Shown here: positions 53,488-63,270 of the stretch, one piece after another
Layout: every line of letters starts with the position of its first letter
Position numbering within the stretch: position 1 is the stretch's first letter
DNA from: Streptomyces aurantiacus
GTDB lineage: Bacteria > Actinomycetota > Actinomycetes > Streptomycetales > Streptomycetaceae
Direction: 5' to 3'
Assembly (NCBI RefSeq): GCF_027107535.1
Contig: NZ_CP114283.1
Span: forward strand, 6,820,001 to 6,884,000
Length of the DNA: 64,000 nt
Translations under genes and position numbers: made by a program
The notes under the pieces: generated by a model
What the model was told of the DNA's origin: nothing
The model's database searches: none
What the model saw: only the letters and a program-made list of their open reading frames with translations

Positions 53488-53692
53488 GAGCCCCTCCCCG
53501 CCTCATCGGCACCGCCGTCGTTGGCTTTCGAGGGGAACGTAGCAGTGGCTGCCGAACCTGGGAAGAAGTTGCGCAGGAATTACCCACGACTTCTTCCACT
53601 CAGAGGACAAAGGGAGTTGGAGCGGTGGCCCGGAGCGGGCCGGCGCGGCAGGATGGACACCGCGGCCCGGGCCGCCGCGGCCCGCAACGGGA

Positions 53693-53812
53693 ATGAGGAC
53701 ACACGAGATCTCCGTGACGGCTGCCACGGGCAGCGCGGGGGCATGCATCGTGCGCGCACCGGCCGCCGAGGGCATGCCGGTGCGAGCGCCCGGCCGCTCG
53801 GGCGAGGCTTCC
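53693..53812 (+). pseudogene. Possible N-terminal remnant of an NmrA-like NAD(P)-binding protein
   Basis: In a 384-base gap between the ROK and GntR genes, an ATG frame reads MRTHEISVTAATGSAGACIV followed by a segment with EGMPVRAPGRSGEA. It resembles the first 40 residues of NmrA/SDR-a proteins (ILVTGATGxxG...VRAL.R) and then loses similarity. No ribosome binding site is obvious. The rest of the gap (53488-53692) shows nothing recognisable. Chance resemblance is possible. Confidence 0.3.
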
Positions 53813-53871
53813 GGGCCGTCACGGGGCGGCCGGGGCCTTCCTTCGCCTCTTCGGGGCGGTACCAGGCGCGA

Positions 53872-54549
53872 CTAGTCGCGCGGCCGCGCGTGGTACGTCC
53901 TGCGGGTGTGCTCGGTGTGGGCGCGCATGACCTCGGTCGCGCGCTGTTCGTCGCGGGCCGAGATCGCGGCGATCAGGTCCCGGTGCTCGATCCAGGACTG
54001 GTGGCCCCGCTGCCGGGCGACCGGCGTGTAGTACCAGCGGACACGCCGGTCCACCTGCGCGGCCAGTTCGGCCAGGACCGTGTTGCCCGCGAGCTCCATG
54101 ACCTTGGCGTGGAAGCGGGCGTTCATCGCGACCGCCGCGTCCACGTCGTCGGCGCCCACCGCCTCCTCGCCCTGGGCGCACAGCTCCTCCAGGTCGGCGA
54201 TGCCGGAGGTGCCCGCGTTGGCCGCCGCGAGCCGGGCGGCCTCGGCTTCCAGGAGCGTACGCACGGTGAGGAGCTGGTCCGCCTCCGCCTCGGTCGGTTC
54301 GTGCACGAACGCGCCCTGCGCGGGCCGCAGATCGACCCAGCCCTCGGTGTTCAGCCGCTGCAACGCCTCGCGCACGGGCTGCCGGGAGACCCCGAGATGC
54401 CCGGCCAGTTCGCTCTCCACCAGGTGCTGGCCGGGCTGCAGGGCACGCGTCGTGATCAGTTCGAGCAGGGCTTCGTAGACGCGGTCCCTCAGCGGACCCG
54501 GCCGCTCCAGCTTCGGCACCGACCCCTGCGGCAGTCCGGTCGACAACAT
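53872..54549 (-). CDS. GntR-family (FadR subfamily) regulator
   Basis: 225 residues. An N-terminal winged helix (LRDRVYEALLELI, ELAGHLGVSRQPVREALQRLNTEGWVDLRPAQGAFV) is joined to a helical FCD ligand domain with metal-binding His/Asp positions (NARFHAKVMELAGN, EHRDLIAAISARD). Start ATG follows AGGAGG. FadR-type proteins bind TGTnnACA-like sites and sense small carboxylates. Such sites lie upstream of this gene, in the 26-kb divergent promoter and at 57.5 kb, so it is a good candidate controller of the oxalate/formate genes (inference). Confidence 0.86.
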   Translation of the reverse strand: MLSTGLPQGSVPKLERPGPLRDRVYEALLELITTRALQPGQHLVESELAGHLGVSRQPVREALQRLNTEGWVDLRPAQGAFVHEPTEAEADQLLTVRTLLEAEAARLAAANAGTSGIADLEELCAQGEEAVGADDVDAAVAMNARFHAKVMELAGNTVLAELAAQVDRRVRWYYTPVARQRGHQSWIEHRDLIAAISARDEQRATEVMRAHTEHTRRTYHARPRD

Positions 54550-54613
54550 CGCGGTCCCCCTCCTGGGCAGCGGCGGCGTACGCGCTCGCGGCACGGCGGC
54601 CTGAAAGCCAGTA

Positions 54614-54639
54614 TCAATTGTCTTTCGTCTACAGTCTAC
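54614..54639. promoter_or_regulatory. Candidate GntR autoregulatory site
   Basis: TCAATTGTC and GTCTACAGTCTAC lie 65-90 bases upstream of the gntR start. On the minus strand GTAGACTGTAGAC gives two GTAGAC half-sites followed by AGACAATTGA. TAGACT-17-GATACT may be the promoter hexamers. Confidence 0.45.
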
Positions 54640-54699
54640 GGCGCACAATGACCAGGCCGAGGGGGAGTTGGCCTCGTCACACCGGGGTGAACGCCCACG

Positions 54700-55638
54700 T
54701 CACGGACAGTGGACGACCTGTCCCGCGTACGAGAGATTGCCGCCGAAACCGAAGAGCAGAACCCGGTCGCCGGTGGAGATCTCGCCCCGTTCGACGAGCT
54801 TCGACAGGGCGATCGGGATGCTGGCGGCGGAGGTGTTGCCGGACTCGGTGACATCGCGTGCGACCACCGCGTTCACGGCGCCGATCTTCGCGGCGAGGGG
54901 TTCGATGATGCGCAGGTTCGCCTGGTGCAGCACGACCGCGGCGAGGTCCTCGGGGGCGAGGCCCGCGCGCTCGCAGGCCTTGCGTGCGATGGCCGGGAGT
55001 TTGGTGGTCGCCCACCGGTAGACGCTCTGGCCCTCCTGCGCGAACCGTGAGGGGGTGCCCTCGATCCGTACGGCGTTCCCCATCTCGGGAACGGAGCCCC
55101 ACAGCACGGGTCCGATGCCGGACTCCTTCGCGGCCTCGACGACCGCGGCCCCCGCCCCGTCCCCGACGAGCACGCAGGTCGTGCGGTCGGTCCAGTCGGC
55201 CACGTCGGACATCTTGTCGGCGCCGATCACGAGCACCCGGGTCGCTCCCCCGGCGCGTACGGCGTGGTCGGCGGTGGCGAGCGCGTGCGTGAAGCCCGCG
55301 CAGACCACGTTGATGTCCATGGCGGCCGGCGAGGGGATGCCAAGGCGGGCGGCGACCCGGGCGGCCATGTTCGGCGACCGGTCGACGGCCGTGGACGTGG
55401 CCACCAGGACGAGGTCGATGTCCTCGGGCGCGAGGCCGGCCGCCGCCAGGGCCTTGGCCGCGGCGTGCGCCGCCAGCTCGTCGACCGGCTCGTCGGGTCC
55501 GGCGATGTGACGGGTGCGGATGCCCACCCGGCTCGTGATCCACTCGTCGCTGGTGTCGACCAGCTCCGCCAGGTCCTCGTTGGTCAGGACCCTGGCGGGC
55601 TGGTAGTGGCCGACAGCGGCGATGCGTGAGCCGATCAT
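54700..55638 (-). CDS. 3-oxoacyl-ACP synthase III-like protein (FabH family)
   Basis: 312 residues with the full triad Cys113 (INVVCAGF), His238 (LHQANLRI) and Asn268 (ESGNTSAAS) and the classical C-terminal GGNLSYAGQV. It is closer in length and motifs to housekeeping FabH than the cluster enzyme at 3.7 kb. It stands alone, between gntR and the OFA transporter operon, with an AAGGG site before ATG and a GTACTC/GAGTAC palindrome 50 bases upstream. Its substrate and reason for being among C1-acid genes are unknown; it could be a condensing enzyme of a separate lipid pathway. Confidence 0.85.
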   Translation of the reverse strand: MIGSRIAAVGHYQPARVLTNEDLAELVDTSDEWITSRVGIRTRHIAGPDEPVDELAAHAAAKALAAAGLAPEDIDLVLVATSTAVDRSPNMAARVAARLGIPSPAAMDINVVCAGFTHALATADHAVRAGGATRVLVIGADKMSDVADWTDRTTCVLVGDGAGAAVVEAAKESGIGPVLWGSVPEMGNAVRIEGTPSRFAQEGQSVYRWATTKLPAIARKACERAGLAPEDLAAVVLHQANLRIIEPLAAKIGAVNAVVARDVTESGNTSAASIPIALSKLVERGEISTGDRVLLFGFGGNLSYAGQVVHCP

Positions 55639-55687
55639 GTGCGGTCCCTTTTGTTGCCTGGATAACGGGACTCACCAGTCTGATCAG

Positions 55688-55701
55688 GTACTCACGAGTA
55701 C
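55688..55701. promoter_or_regulatory. GTACTC-AC-GAGTAC palindrome
   Basis: A perfect 6+2+6 inverted repeat 50 bases upstream of the KASIII-like gene at 55638, a possible operator. Confidence 0.35.
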
Positions 55702-55797
55702 GGCGGCACGTAAAGTCACAGGAAAGGTGCGCCACCCTTGTCGGCTTCCATCACGCCCTCGGGCGCCCGAACGCCTACCCTGTCGGCATCCCGAGAC

Positions 55798-55959
55798 CTA
55801 CCCGGTGAACAACTGGGTGGCTTTCCGTACGAGCTCGTACAGACCATAGGCCAGCGGTGTCCCCACCCAGACCCAGGCGAAGGCGATCAGTCCGCGACGG
55901 CCGGGCGGGCCGCCGTCCGGCAGGCTGCTGTCAGGCGGACTGCTGTCGCTCGTGGACAT
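55798..55959 (-). CDS. Small membrane partner of the OFA MFS transporter
   Basis: A 53-residue ORF: a Ser/Pro/Asp-rich N-terminus, then RRGLIAFAWVWVGTPLAYGLYELVRKA, giving one transmembrane segment. It overlaps the 3' end of the transporter gene by 29 bases in another frame, and GGGAGG lies six bases before its ATG. Tiny proteins like this follow OFA-type transporters in many actinomycetes and are annotated as MFS transporter small subunits; their role (stability or regulation) is inferred. No such ORF follows the first OFA transporter at 31.3 kb. Confidence 0.75.
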   Translation of the reverse strand: MSTSDSSPPDSSLPDGGPPGRRGLIAFAWVWVGTPLAYGLYELVRKATQLFTG

Positions 55960-57262
55960 CTGCGGCCTCCCTCTGGGCGGGGATGTGGTGGCGGGCGCTG
56001 ACGGGGCGGACGAGTTCGTTGGCGACGAACCCGACCACGAGCAGTCCGATCATGATGACCAGTGACAGTCCGTAGAGGGACGCTCCGGACTTGCCGGCCT
56101 CCTCCTGCCGGTCCGCGATCCAGTTGACGATCAGGGGTCCGAGGACTCCGGCCGTGGACCAGGCGGTGAGCAGTCGCCCGTGGATCGCGCCGACCTGGTA
56201 GGTCCCGAAGAGGTCCTTCAGGTAGGCGGGGACGGTCGCGAAGCCGCCTCCGTAGAAGGAGAGGATCACCAGCGCGCAGATGATGAAGACGGGCTTCGAG
56301 GAGTCGCCGAGCCAGGCTATGAGCGCGTACATCAGCGCGCCGACGCCCAGGTAGACGCGGTAGATGTTCTTGCGCCCGATCAGGTCGGACGTGGAGGACC
56401 AGCCGATGCGGCCCGCCATGTTGGCCGCCGAGAGCAGTGCGACGAAACCGGCCGCGGCCGACACCGACACGGGTGTCGAGGTGTCCGCGAAGAAGTCCGT
56501 GATCATCGGCGCGGCCTTCTCCAGAATGCCGATGCCCGCGGTCACGTTCATACAGAGCACGACCCACAGGAGCCAGAACTGCGGGGTGCGCACGGCACTG
56601 TTCGCGGAGACCTGTACGCCCTCCAGCGGGGCCGGGGAGCCGTCGGCCGCGGTCTTCGCGGGCCGGGGTACACGCACGAGCAGCACACCGAGCGACATGA
56701 AGACGGCGTACGTGAGTCCGTGCACGAGGAAGGCCAGCGCGATGCCCGAGCTGTCGGAGCCGAAGGACTCCAGCATCTGGGCGGACCACGGCGAGGCGAT
56801 CAGCGCGCCGCCGCCGAAGCCCATGATGGCGATGCCGGTGGCCATGCCGGGCCGGTCGGGGAACCACTTGATGAGCGTGGAGACCGGCGAGATGTAGCCG
56901 ATGCCGAGGCCGATGCCGCCGACGAAGCCGTAGCCGAAGACGATCAGCCAGTACTGCTCGGTGGCGGCGCCGAGGGCGGAGATCAGGAAGCCCGAGGAGA
57001 AGCAGATCAGGGCGACCGTCATGGCCCAGCGCGGACCGTTGCGTTCGACGAGTGTGCCACCGAACGCGGCGGACAGTCCGAGCATCACGATGCCGAGCTG
57101 GAAGGGCAGGGCGCTCTGGGTGCCGCTGAGATCGAGCGCGGACTCCAGGGAGGGCTTGAACACGGACCAGGCGTAGGCCTGTCCGATGGAGAGGTGGACC
57201 GACAGGGCCGCCGGCGGGACCAGCCAGCGGCTCCAGCCCGGTGGGGCTACAGGGGGACTCAT
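55931..57262 (-). CDS. OFA-type MFS transporter (oxalate/formate family), second copy
   Basis: 443 residues with 12 predicted TM segments. HLSIGQAYAWSVFKPSLE in TM1, GIGLGIGYISPVSTLIKWFPDRPGMATGIAIMGFGGGA in TM4-5, and FAADTSTPV...AANMAGRIGWSSTSDLIGRKN later are hallmark OFA stretches. It would move oxalate, formate or a related monocarboxylate. It diverges from the reductase/formate dehydrogenase operon, so formate exchange is likely. The ATG at 57262 is used; upstream frame sequence is Arg/Pro-rich leader. The 53-residue partner overlaps its end. Confidence 0.87.
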   Translation of the reverse strand: MSPPVAPPGWSRWLVPPAALSVHLSIGQAYAWSVFKPSLESALDLSGTQSALPFQLGIVMLGLSAAFGGTLVERNGPRWAMTVALICFSSGFLISALGAATEQYWLIVFGYGFVGGIGLGIGYISPVSTLIKWFPDRPGMATGIAIMGFGGGALIASPWSAQMLESFGSDSSGIALAFLVHGLTYAVFMSLGVLLVRVPRPAKTAADGSPAPLEGVQVSANSAVRTPQFWLLWVVLCMNVTAGIGILEKAAPMITDFFADTSTPVSVSAAAGFVALLSAANMAGRIGWSSTSDLIGRKNIYRVYLGVGALMYALIAWLGDSSKPVFIICALVILSFYGGGFATVPAYLKDLFGTYQVGAIHGRLLTAWSTAGVLGPLIVNWIADRQEEAGKSGASLYGLSLVIMIGLLVVGFVANELVRPVSARHHIPAQREAADVHERQQSA

Positions 57263-57603
57263 GATCCCGGACGATAGGAAGCGGCTGTTCGGTTGGGAAG
57301 GCGGTCCACCCGAACTCGTCGACCGTATGCGGTGAACGGTATGCGGGGTGCGACGAACGGTCGGTCCGGGCCGACGAACGGCGTTCGCGGCCGAACTCCG
57401 CCCCTCCACCAAGGGTGTTCGGGGCGCGACACTGAGCGAGCTCCGGGGGCGGCCCGGCGGAACCGGGGGCGGCGGCGTCCGTGTGCGAGGTGCTGCGCGA
57501 ACCCTTGCTGCCCCAACTCCCATACTGTAGACAATATTCAGTCGACATTGATTCCACGCTGTTCAGCGTCTCCTCGGTACCCTCGACCGAACGGAGCCCC
57601 CAA
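57263..57603. promoter_or_regulatory. Divergent promoter region of the second OFA transporter and the FDH operon
   Basis: A 341-base spacer. On the plus strand TTGCTG (57505-57510), 17 bases, TAGACA (57528-57533) make a plausible promoter. ATACTGTAGACAATAT (57522-57537) is a near-palindrome with core TGTAGACA that covers the -10 hexamer, the expected position of a GntR repressor site. GTATGCGG and GACGAACGG each occur twice near 57325-57385. No gene is seen. Confidence 0.55.
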
Positions 57604-58575
57604 GTGAAAGTGGCAGTTCTCGGCGCCGGTGCGATCGGCGCCTACGTCGGTGCCGCGCTGCATCGCGCGGGTGCCGATGTGCACCTCATCGCCCGTGGAC
57701 CGCATCTCGCGGCCATGAGGCAGCACGGAGTGCGAGTGCTCAGTCCGCGCGGTGACTTCACCGCACGGGCCCACGCCACCGACGACCCGGCCGAGGTCGG
57801 CCCGGTCGACTTCGTCTTCCTGGGCCTCAAGGCCAACTCGTACGCGGCGTGCGGGCCGCTGATCGAGCCTCTCCTGCACGACACGACGGCGGTGATCGCC
57901 GCCCAGAACGGCATTCCCTGGTGGTACTTCCACCGGCACGGCGGCCCGCACGACGGCCACCGCGTCGAGAGCGTGGATCCGGGCGGCGCGGTCAGTGCGG
58001 TGATCGCGCCCTCCCGGGCCATCGGCTGTGTCGTCTACGCGGCGACCGAACTGGAAGGACCGGGAGTCGTCCGCCATCTGGAAGGCACCCGGTTCTCCAT
58101 CGGCGAGCCCGACCGTTCGGTCTCCGTGCGCTGCAGCGAGTTCGGCGAGGCCATGGTGGCCGGCGGACTCAAGTGCCCGGTGGAGCCCGACCTGCGCAAC
58201 GACATCTGGCTCAAGCTGCTCGGCAACATCTCCTTCAACCCCATCAGCGCCCTGGCCCGCGCGACCATGCGGCAGATGTGTCTGCACGGCGGCACCCGCC
58301 GGGTCATCGAGATCATGATGACCGAGACGCTCGCCGTCGCCGAGGCACTCGGCTGCCGGGTGGGCGTCTCCATCGAGCGGCGACTGGCCGGCGCCGAGCG
58401 CGTCGGCGACCACCGCACCTCGACGCTCCAGGACCTGGAGCGCGGCAAGCCCCTGGAACTCGACGTGCTGCTCGCGGCCGTCGTGGAACTGGCGGAGATC
58501 ACCGACGTCCCGGTGCCCACGCTCCGTACCGTCCACGCCATCTCGGACCTGCTCGCACTGAGGACCGCCGCGTGA
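57604..58575 (+). CDS. Ketopantoate reductase-family (ApbA/PanE) protein
   Basis: 323 residues from GTG with GGAG upstream. The NADP-binding motif VAVLGAGAIGAYVG, VFLGLKANSY and IAAQNG are typical, as is the catalytic Lys/Asn region NDIWLKLLGNISFNPISAL. Family members reduce 2-oxo acids such as ketopantoate. Being first in the formate dehydrogenase operon, it may instead handle a C2-C3 oxoacid such as glyoxylate or tartronate semialdehyde (inference). PanE for coenzyme A synthesis is the alternative reading. Confidence 0.8.
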   Translation: MKVAVLGAGAIGAYVGAALHRAGADVHLIARGPHLAAMRQHGVRVLSPRGDFTARAHATDDPAEVGPVDFVFLGLKANSYAACGPLIEPLLHDTTAVIAAQNGIPWWYFHRHGGPHDGHRVESVDPGGAVSAVIAPSRAIGCVVYAATELEGPGVVRHLEGTRFSIGEPDRSVSVRCSEFGEAMVAGGLKCPVEPDLRNDIWLKLLGNISFNPISALARATMRQMCLHGGTRRVIEIMMTETLAVAEALGCRVGVSIERRLAGAERVGDHRTSTLQDLERGKPLELDVLLAAVVELAEITDVPVPTLRTVHAISDLLALRTAA

Positions 58576-58642
58576 GGACGTTCACGCCGGCGTTCCACAA
58601 GCCGTACGCCAGGACGCCCCTGAGGACTTTGAGGAACGCGGT

Positions 58643-60568
58643 ATGAGAAAGCGCGACCGAACTCCCAAGACGTACAACCGACTTCAGTATCCCCTGGTCC
58701 GTGACTCCCGTGACGAGCCGTTCCGGCGCGCCACCTGGGACGAGGCCCTGGAGCGTGCCGCCCGGGGCCTCGGCGCCGCACGCGGCGCGTTCGGCATGTT
58801 CTCCTGCGCCCGCGCGACCAACGAGATGAACTACGTGGCACAGAAGTTCGCCCGCGTGGTCATGGGCACCAACAACGTCGACTCCTGCAACAGGACCTGT
58901 CACGCGCCCAGCGTGGCGGGCCTGTCGGCGGCCTTCGGCTCGGGCGGCGGGACGTCCTCCTACGGGGAGGTCGAGCACACGGATCTCATCGTGATGTGGG
59001 GCTCCAACGCCCGCTTCGCGCACCCGATCTTCTTCCAGCACGTCCTGAAGGGGATCAGGAACGGCGCCCGGATGTACGCGGTCGACCCGCGCCGCACGTC
59101 CACGGCGGAGTGGGCCGAGAGCTGGCTCGGGCTGAACGTCGGCACGGACATCCCGATGGCCCACGCGATCGGCCGCGAGATCATCCGGGCGGGGCTCGCG
59201 AACGACGCGTTCATCGAGCGGGCGACCACCGGCTTCGAGGAGTACAAGCAGCTCGTCGAGCCGTGGACGCTGTCACTCGCCGAGAAGGTGACGGGCGTAC
59301 CGGCCGCAGCGATACGGGAGTTGGCGCACGCCTACGCCCGCGCCGAGCGCGCCCAGCTGTGCTGGACGCTCGGCATCACCGAGCACCACAACGGCACGGA
59401 CAACGTCCGCGCGCTCATCAACCTGACACTGCTGACCGGCCATGTGGGGCGCTTCGGCTCGGGTCTCCAGCCCCTGCGCGGGCAGAACAACGTGCAGGGC
59501 GGCGGCGACATGGGCGCCATCCCGAACCGGCTGCCCGGCTTCCAGGACATCCTCGATCCGGACACCCGGCTGAAGTTCGAGTCCGCGTGGGACACCGTCA
59601 TCCAGCCCCACTACGGGATGAACCTGACGGAGATGTTCGAGGCCATGGAGGAGGGCACGCTCAAGGCCGTCTACTGCATCGGGGAGAACCCGGCGCAGTC
59701 GGAGGCCGACAGCGGGCAGGCCGTACGGCGCATGCAGGGCCTCGACTTCCTCGTCGTGCAGGACATCTTCCTGACGAAGACGGCCGAACTGGCGGACGTC
59801 GTCCTGCCCGCGACCGCGGGCTGGGCGGAGACCGAGGGCACGACCACCAACAGCGAACGCAGGGTCCAGCGGGTGCGCCGGGCGGTCACCCCGCCCGGCG
59901 AGGCCCGCGAGGACATCGACATCATCTGCGACCTGGCCTCCCGGCTCGGCCACGAGTGGAAGTACGCGGACTCCGAATCCGTGTGGAACGAGCTGCGGTC
60001 GGTGTCCCCGGACCACTTCGGGATGACGTACGAGCGGCTGGAGGAGCACCAGGGCATCCAGTGGCCGTGCCCGGACCCGGACAAGCTCGAACCGACCTAT
60101 CTGCACGGCAGGTTGTGGGCAGCCGACCCGGCCGAACGCGGCCGGCTCGCTCCCTTCGGGCTGGTCCAGCACGACCCGCCGGTCGACCTGACCGACGAGG
60201 AGTACCCGATCCGGCTGACCACCGGGCGGCGGCTCGACTCGTACAACACCGGGGTGCAGAGCGGCAGTTTCGCCTCGCCGCTGCGGCGCGGCGAGTACGT
60301 CGAGCTGTGCCCGGAGGACGCGGAGCGCTACGGCGTGGTGGTCGGCGAGGAGGTCCAGGTGTCCTCGCGGCGTGGCGCGGTGGTGGCGCCGGTGTGGGTC
60401 GACACGGCACTGCGGCCCGGCCTCGCCTTCATGACCATGCATTTTCCCGACGAGGTGGACACCAACCAGCTGACGATCGAGGCGAACTGCCCGATCGCGG
60501 GGACGGCGGAGTTCAAGGCGTCGGCGATCCGGATCGACAAGCTGCCGGTTGCTCTTCAAGTGAGGTGA
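58643..60568 (+). CDS. Formate dehydrogenase large subunit, catalytic (molybdopterin) half
   Basis: 641 residues of the bis-MGD oxidoreductase family. The Mo ligand is Cys86, followed by His87, in SCNRTCHAPSVAGL, as in Cys-type formate dehydrogenases. MWGSNARFAHPI, RGQNNVQGGGDMG, AVYCIGENPAQSE and a C-terminal molydopterin-binding domain (LTTGRRLDSYNTG, FPDEVDTNQLT) follow. The usual N-terminal CxxCxxxC...C [4Fe-4S] segment is absent: the protein opens in the linker right after that point (YNRLQYPLVR...FRRATWDEAL). The missing segment is encoded two genes downstream at the end of the 62404-63264 product. It oxidises formate to CO2. Confidence 0.9.
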   Translation: MRKRDRTPKTYNRLQYPLVRDSRDEPFRRATWDEALERAARGLGAARGAFGMFSCARATNEMNYVAQKFARVVMGTNNVDSCNRTCHAPSVAGLSAAFGSGGGTSSYGEVEHTDLIVMWGSNARFAHPIFFQHVLKGIRNGARMYAVDPRRTSTAEWAESWLGLNVGTDIPMAHAIGREIIRAGLANDAFIERATTGFEEYKQLVEPWTLSLAEKVTGVPAAAIRELAHAYARAERAQLCWTLGITEHHNGTDNVRALINLTLLTGHVGRFGSGLQPLRGQNNVQGGGDMGAIPNRLPGFQDILDPDTRLKFESAWDTVIQPHYGMNLTEMFEAMEEGTLKAVYCIGENPAQSEADSGQAVRRMQGLDFLVVQDIFLTKTAELADVVLPATAGWAETEGTTTNSERRVQRVRRAVTPPGEAREDIDIICDLASRLGHEWKYADSESVWNELRSVSPDHFGMTYERLEEHQGIQWPCPDPDKLEPTYLHGRLWAADPAERGRLAPFGLVQHDPPVDLTDEEYPIRLTTGRRLDSYNTGVQSGSFASPLRRGEYVELCPEDAERYGVVVGEEVQVSSRRGAVVAPVWVDTALRPGLAFMTMHFPDEVDTNQLTIEANCPIAGTAEFKASAIRIDKLPVALQVR

Positions 60569-60574
60569 TGCCAA

Positions 60575-62403
<1,829 letters not shown>

Positions 62404-62407
<4 letters not shown>

Positions 62408-63264
62408 CCGTGACACCGCTGGGGATCCCCCGTCGTCTGCTGGAGTTCACGCTCGACGGTGAGCCCGTGCGGGCACCCGAGGGCGCGACGATTCTCGATG
62501 CCTGCCGGTCGGCGGGCAAGGACATCCCGACCCTGTGCCAGGGCGACACGCTGGCGCCCAAGAACGCCTGCCGTGTGTGTGTCGTCGAGGTCGAGGGCGC
62601 GCGCACACTCGTCCCGGCCTGCTCCCGCACGGCGGAGGCGGGTATGCAGGTCCGGACGGACACCGAGCGGGCCCGGCACAGCCGGAAGATCGTCCTCGAA
62701 CTCCTCGCCTCGTCGGTCGACCTGTCGACCACCCCGGAGGTCGCCGGGTGGCTCAAGGAGTACGAGGCCAAGCCCGACCGGTTCGGTCCCGACGCGGCCC
62801 GTCTCAACGAGGAGCCGAAGGTCGACAACGACCTGTATGTGCGTGACTACGACAAGTGCATCCTCTGCTACAAGTGCGTGGACGCCTGTGGCGACCAGTG
62901 GCAGAACACCTTCGCGATCTCGGTCGTCGGCCGCGGTTTCGACGCCCGGATCGCCGTCGAGCACGACGCTCCCCTCACGGACTCGGCGTGCGTGTACTGC
63001 GGGAACTGCATCGAGGTGTGCCCGACGGGTGCCCTGTCGTTCAAGTCGGAGTTCGACATGCGTGCGGCGGGTACGTGGGACGAGTCGGCGCAGACCGAGA
63101 CGACCACGGTGTGCGCCTACTGCGGAGTGGGCTGCAATCTCACCCTGCACGTACAGGACAATGAGATCGTGAAGGTCACCTCGCCGCACGACAACCCGGT
63201 GACCCACGGCAACCTCTGCATCAAGGGCCGCTTCGGCTACCAGCACGTACAGAACCGGGACTGA
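62404..63264 (+). CDS. Formate dehydrogenase large subunit, iron-sulphur (N-terminal) half
   Basis: 286 residues. A plant-type [2Fe-2S] domain (Cys45, Cys56, Cys59, Cys73) is followed by a 2x[4Fe-4S] ferredoxin domain (Cys152/155/158/162 and Cys196/199/202/206). It ends with the Mo-bisPGD [4Fe-4S] domain (Cys237, Cys240, Cys244, Cys272; CAYCGVGC and GNLCIKGRFGYQHV). This is the N-terminal third of an FdsA-type large subunit, stopping where the catalytic half at 58643 begins. The two products together (927 residues) match a usual FdsA of about 950. The His-Cys [4Fe-4S] site of NuoG-like proteins is not evident. Confidence 0.88.
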
Positions 63265-63270
63265 TCAGGC

